Shown here: positions 36,601 through 64,000 of the stretch, piece by piece
Numbering within the stretch: the first letter of the stretch is position 1
Layout of the letters: the number at the start of each line of letters is the position of its first letter
Assembly: GCA_026874595.1 (NCBI GenBank)
Contig: CM049316.1
Location: forward strand, 30,921,339 to 30,985,338
Direction: 5' to 3'
Length of the DNA: 64,000 nt
From: Sipunculus nudus
Lineage: Eukaryota > Annelida > Sipuncula > Golfingiida > Sipunculidae
Translations under genes and position numbers: made by a program
The notes under the pieces: model-generated
Seen by the model: only the letters and a program-made list of their open reading frames with translations
Databases searched by the model: none
Told to the model about the DNA's origin: nothing

Positions 36601-37692
36601 GAAACACCCAAAAACAGCGGTGTTTTGGGTACCTATACCTGTGAAGAAACAACACGAAACACCCTATCAAATTCGAATTTGAAACGAAAAGTTGACAACA
36701 GTTGATAAATTATCACCTGCTGACTATGTCAATGCAGTATTGTGCCAATCCTTTTTTAAAAAATTAAAGAAAGGCTGTTGCTTCAAGTCTGGTCCTGGAC
36801 ACCAATCACACAGGCTAATGTTCTGGCACTTCCTCTGGGCATGCACACTGGCACTGCCAGACACATCTATGAGAGCTATTTCATTGGCACCAACTGATGG
36901 ACCTACCAGAACATTTGCTATTGGTTGGGAATTTAGTGTATCAGATATAAATTTCATTTAATTTTAATTCAATCACTCAATGTAGGACTTTCTACAACCT
37001 GGGGAATTGTCATAGACCTGGAGATTTGCAAAACCAAAAAAGAATTTCAGAAAATGTTACAAAAGTTAACTGCTGGGAATTGTGTTTTTATAAGACATAG
37101 GAGCTAAACAATTTTAAATTATATACTCGCAGATTATTGTTTAAAAAAATATATATATATAAATATATGTTAATTGTTATGGATTTGAGGAACTGCATAT
37201 GACAGTTTAATGAAAATAAAATTACTCCAGGTTTAATATGTTAAGAAATTAATGACAACTGATTCATATAAAGTGCGTAATAAAAAATTTAGTTTATCCA
37301 CAATTTGTACAATTATCAATCATTAAGATATGTTGATATGTATGCACTTATAACTCTTCAAATAAAGTGCGTAAGTTAGGACCGGAAATGGTAGGACCTT
37401 TTGCTCATGGGCAATGGGTCCAGTTCTGGAGCTCTAGAGACTTTGTTAAAGAAAACAGTGTTTTGTGCAGCTTGATTGCAACTTCTGTCACTAGGGGGCA
37501 GCGTCATAGCCATAACCGACTGCAACACAGAAAACTCATTAATCTTTATGTCATAAATTTATGATACGATATTGCATAGTTAAATTGAACTGATGATTAT
37601 TTATCAATTGGTGTTACATTTTTCTTCAAATTTGGCTTTAAGTGGGTGTTTCATCACAGGTACTCAAAACACTAGTGTTTTTTGGGTGTTTA
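36601..37692. mobile_element. fold-back/TIR element with compound hairpin ends
   Basis: The left end has AAACACCCAAAAACAGCGG then TGTTTTGGGTACC, itself a hairpin. The right end (37643-37692) is its inverse, GGTACTCAAAACACTAGTG then TTTTTTGGGTGTTT. Both also share CACCC/GGGTG inner repeats. An 89-codon open frame inside (36692-36961) is not recognised. Similar sequence flanks the element (GGACCATACAGG and GGTCCATACATG), but a clean TSD cannot be assigned. Confidence 0.5.
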
Positions 37693-39575
37693 GCGGGACC
37701 GGTCCATACATGATACATCGACCTGGCTTCATGTCCTCGGAGATATATCTCTGCTGGACGGACATAACAGTCCATAGGCCAAATGTAAATTAATTGTGAA
37801 ACCTGTCCCAACGAATTTGTGTAATAGGTCAAGGGGCCTAAGCTGAAATGAGACTAGCCCAAAATGTTCAGACTCTAAACCAGTAAAATATTTAAAAAAA
37901 AGTTTATGTTACAGGCCTGTAGCTAAAATGGGACTACTGTGACCCCATGTATCAGGTACCTGAGCCACCGCAACAATCAATGTTTAATCAAGTGGAAACA
38001 GGTACACAATACATTTTTTTTGGGAGCAAAATCAGCCAGGGCTTTTCCTGATTTACAAGTGTTGAAGCGTGATACACGGGGTCACACAAGTGTTGTTGGT
38101 TTCTTTTACTGAGGTCCATGTATGGTCCAGCTCACAGGTATCCCAACTTTATTGGACTGAATATTATTAGACCCACATAAGTCTGATATCAATTCTACAA
38201 AATAAACCTCGGACTACACACCACTCAATGCCCTTGTAATCCATGTCAATAGGTGTTACAGACGTACAATTACTGTGATCTATCGTGTAACTCTCTTCAA
38301 AGTTGGCTAGTCTAGGTCTGAATTCATTATATATAACCCACAAAGTAAAGTGCACTCAGCTAGTGACAGTTCACATAATCTGCCAAAATACAGCTTCAAC
38401 TGTAAAGCTAACACCAGCAAATTGCTGGAGCAGTGGCACTCACTCAGGTATTCAGCATTAATTGCTGTGATGTTTTTCTTAGAGGTTTTTTGGCTCTATG
38501 ACCCCTATCAAAACCTTTAATTTTTCCATTGTATAATTTGACAAGAACCTGATTTAATACAGAAAACTCAGTATATCATCTGGACTGAAGCTGATCATGG
38601 TTTCAGAGGTCTAGTTCACTTCTGGCAATACCAAGCTTGGTCTGCTTTGGGTCTTCACTGCCTGAAATCATGAACTCTTCAAAATTTTGTGGTTTTTTTT
38701 CTCTTTTGACTGCTGCAATGTGGAGTCCATAGATATGCCCAATTTATTACATATATGATTATAATGCTTTATATACAGCTGCACAATATAACATAATGCC
38801 ACTGTTTAATATCTAGTTAATTTATCTTAGGTGAATGCTTGACTACAAGAAAGAATAACTTATTCACCTATTGGTAAAACACCCAAAACACTTCCCACCC
38901 CACTGACTTTAGCCTTGACAACCCAACTCAGTAGGCAATGATAATTGGGCTGGTAAGCTTACTTTAGTCATGATACATGCAATATCAAGGAATGCATTGC
39001 AGTGGTCTTCCACCATTTTTGTGAACAGCCCATAATCTTAACATTATGCAACAAATGATGTATTATTGCAAGAGAATACATGTGATCTCACAACCGAAAC
39101 TGAAACCCTGTCTCTATGGAAAAGTGCCAATTCCTGTACCGTGTGCATGTTGGCTGCACCCAGTAACCCATGCAACCATGGCTGTATTCATGCGGTCAAA
39201 CATTCAACAAACATGCACAGGGATTTACCAATATGCTGAGTTAGAATGGAACTTTTCTTGCTCATGTTTGGTGTTGTGAGAAAGTACGCTAAAAATGCAA
39301 ACATTTAGTCTGGTTTATGTCAAGTGGGGCATGACCTTGTATCTGTAGGCCATGAGGCGTCAGAAAAGATGAAAATATTTGCATCCTCATGTGGCCTTAT
39401 AATGCGTTCCTCAGACCTAGATGTAAAGGCACTAAGGCAGGCCAGTAATCTGGTCGTGATGTCAGAGAACCAATATGGTGCTACACTGACCTGTAATGAG
39501 ATTTAGGATACTTATAATATCCCCATTATGCTTGCAATATACAACTGCTACAATAAATAAAGTGATTTTTTTCAG
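37693..39575. other. PNKP upstream region, no gene established
   Basis: Probably holds the PNKP promoter or untranslated exons; none can be defined. A 60-codon open frame ending at 39506 looks coding-like but has no recognised family. An acceptor-like TTTTTTCAG ends at 39575, so the first PNKP coding exon may begin at 39576. Confidence 0.4.
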
Positions 39576-39604
39576 GGAGGATAAGGAATATCAGGCTTGG
39601 TCAC

Positions 39605-62035
<22,431 letters not shown>

Positions 62036-62655
62036 GTAAGTAAACAGAATGGGATAATTATGTAACTGGATATACGTGTGGGATGAAAAATGCAACAAGG
62101 GGATTCTCCTGAAGATTCAATGATGATATTTATGTATATGTAATCTGTTTCTATATAAGTATATATATGATACTATAATATAGGGTTTTTGGCTAGATAC
62201 TATAATATAAGGTTTTGGGTGTGGTAAAAAAAAAGAGTTATTTCTCTCTAAACTTTGAAAATACACTTCCCCTTAAGCGTGCTGCCAAACTCCCAGCTCA
62301 GGTAGATTCATGCCTTAACACTGTCTTCTGAGTCTTTTTGTGTCAAATTCCCGTACCTGTATTAAAATCCTGTTTGGTTTATTTCTCTTAATTTCTTGAA
62401 ACTGCTCATGGTGACTGCGATTTTTCATACACACGAAAACAAGAATGTCACAGGTCACATGTTGATATTATGGTTGATGCTAGTAAAAATTCCATGTGTG
62501 TGTAATGCAGGGAGGAATATAAAGTACAAATGTTTTCTGGTAAGGATATAGAGGTTTATATAATTTTTTTAATGTAGATATTACCATATAATCACCTAGA
62601 AATATTTGTAACCAGGCAAGTGAGATATTACAAACTTCACACACACACACATGTA

Positions 62656-63863
62656 CAGTGAAACCTCATTGTGGCAAAGTCGAAGGGACTGGTGAATTTA
62701 CTTCGACACAACCAAAGTTCGAGACAACCGATGTTCATTATATTCAACATCTTCAGCCTCGATTATCATCAATAAATAGTGCACATGTATAGGGCCTATG
62801 TTATTTAGGTCTCACAAATGTTTTTGTGAAAGAAAACAGATTTTATGTACATTTTTTCATTAATAATAAAAAACACATACCACCAAAAGTCGGATTAGGT
62901 TAATAAAGAAAGTGAAATAAGAGCACAAACATGTACATGTATTAAAGCACACAAATCAATAAATGATTGGCTCAGATCATTTTCAGTTCGACACATCAGA
63001 TCTTCTTTAAAAAGGCAGTAATCTTGATCATCTCAGCATTTGTGATCCATGTACACAGCATGTTGGCGTGGATGTTGAGATCCTTTGCAATCTTAGCCTT
63101 GGTCTTGCCACCACGTTCAACTTCGACCAGTGCTTCGTACTTCTGCTCAGTGGTCTTAACATCAAGCTTACGCTTAGCAGGCCGCGACGCCAATGCAAAC
63201 AGGACAAATGAAATTGAAGCAGTAATACTGTATAACATACTCTATGGTAAATTTGAGTCAGTCTGATATAGATCTCATCTTCCTCCATTTATACAGTCCT
63301 GTATGTTTATCTCAGACACATCAAAGGTAAGGATTTGATTATGTTTGGTTTACCAATAACTACTCATTGATGCTTTTTCGGCGAGAGAAGAAAGGCGTGA
63401 TAATGAGTGACTAATTGGCCAAACAAGAAAACAACGGACTAGGTATGTCAGCCATCACGCTTGATGAGTAAGATCCTAGCCGGTATTAATTATGTAACTA
63501 GTCATTGCGGCCGTAGGTATGATTGTTGGACCGTGCACAACTGTTGTCCAAACATTAAAGTGGCATGACCTTGAGTCGACAGAGCCATTGCACTTGATAA
63601 TTATGACTGCTCATCATGGCCCAATCATGATTGACAGGCCCTGTACAACTGTTATCCAATCATGACTTCGAGTTAAGTGATAGAAATACTAACTAGGGAC
63701 CAACAAAACACCTCGACACATCCCGTTTTTCGACACATCCGACTTTGACACAAGCGGAGCTAAATTAGTAAGGTTTTAACTATTTTTTGCAGGGACCTTG
63801 TGTTCGACTTTGACATATGCGGAAATTCGACTTAACCGAGTTTGACACAACGAGGTTTCACTG
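62656..63863 (-). mobile_element. Tigger/pogo element, internally deleted, 1208 bp
   Basis: Ends CAGTGAAACCTCATTGTGGC and CAACGAGGTTTCACTG are inverted repeats flanked by TA on both sides (62654-62655 and 63864-63865), as in the Tc1-mariner superfamily. A second internal pair of CGACACA motifs lies near both ends. The interior carries only the N-terminal part of a transposase, on the minus strand. It lies in the PNKP intron after exon 12. Confidence 0.88.
62996..63220 (-). pseudogene. pogo/Tigger transposase fragment (CENP-B-type HTH)
   Basis: Encodes KRKLDVKTTEQKYEALVEV then ERGGKTKAKIAKDLNIHANM and a WI segment: the helix-turn-helix of CENP-B/pogo transposases. The frame stops about 20 residues after this domain; the second HTH and the DDE catalytic domain are missing. 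It should be non-functional for transposition. Confidence 0.82.
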
Positions 63864-63923
63864 TATTTATACAAATATAGAGGTATCAAGTTTTGTCAGA
63901 CATTTTTACTACTACGTATTTTC

Positions 63924-63993
63924 GTGCAACATGTTGTTGCACTGATCAGGTACTCGTACAGTCTTACCTGATGAGTGCAACAACATGTAGCAC
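63924..63993. repeat. 29-bp-stem inverted repeat at the window edge
   Basis: GTGCAACATGTTGTTGCAC continuing to CAGGTA at 63952 is followed, after 12 nt, by its inverse (TACCTGATGAGTGCAACAAC continuing to GTAGCAC, 63965-63993) with two mismatches in 29. It may be a fold-back end of an element running past the window. Confidence 0.85.
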
Positions 63994-64000
63994 AAAACTA

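Noticed and set aside
36692-36961. 89-codon frame and its minus-strand mirror
   Set aside because: Both lie inside the fold-back element and neither resembles a known transposase or host domain.
39324-39506. 60-codon coding-looking frame upstream of PNKP
   Set aside because: No family recognised, no clear splice sites and no in-phase link to PNKP exon 1.

Overview
This is an animal nuclear genome window: AT-rich, with long introns, many nested transposable elements and few exons. The protein families and repeat types suggest a marine invertebrate, most likely a mollusc, but that is inference and no marker settles the species. I recognise three real genes. (1) A plus-strand, two-exon gene (3017-3300 joined to 11241-13284) encodes a ~775-residue hAT-like transposase-derived protein whose catalytic positions look eroded while the frame stays open. 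(2) A minus-strand, single-exon orphan rhodopsin-family GPCR (21620-22792) has a tandem partial copy of its 3' end and an eight-unit 54-bp minisatellite behind it. (3) Twelve plus-strand exons (39605-62035) encode PNKP, the DNA-repair polynucleotide kinase 3'-phosphatase: FHA domain, linker and phosphatase domain. The kinase exons must lie beyond the right edge.

Layout: 1-3000 holds repeats. 3001-14210 is the transposase-derived gene; its 7.9-kb intron holds an 8-bp-TSD hAT element (4003-8793) that contains a ~500-bp MITE, which in turn is split by a 2.6-kb hairpin-ended element. 14210-20700 is repeats with no recognisable gene. 20700-22800 is the GPCR with its minisatellite and duplication. 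22800-39600 holds repeat fragments, a candidate pair of exons (28705-28820, 29758-29827), a decayed LINE reverse transcriptase (31780-32391), a Tigger-like MITE and a fold-back element. 39600 to the end is PNKP. Its introns carry a complete 2085-bp hAT with perfect 8-bp TSDs, a MITE, a long (TA)n tract, a Helitron-like element with a textbook 3' hairpin plus CTAG, several hairpin-ended elements and a Tigger/pogo element with a remnant CENP-B-type DNA-binding domain.

The three genes show no functional link. The most unusual items are the apparently domesticated transposase gene, the hairpin-ended element family with copy-specific interiors, the minisatellite carrying repeated AACCGGTT palindromes behind the GPCR, and an in-frame 35-residue duplication in the PNKP linker. 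All exon joins come from reading splice sites and frame; no transcript data were available.
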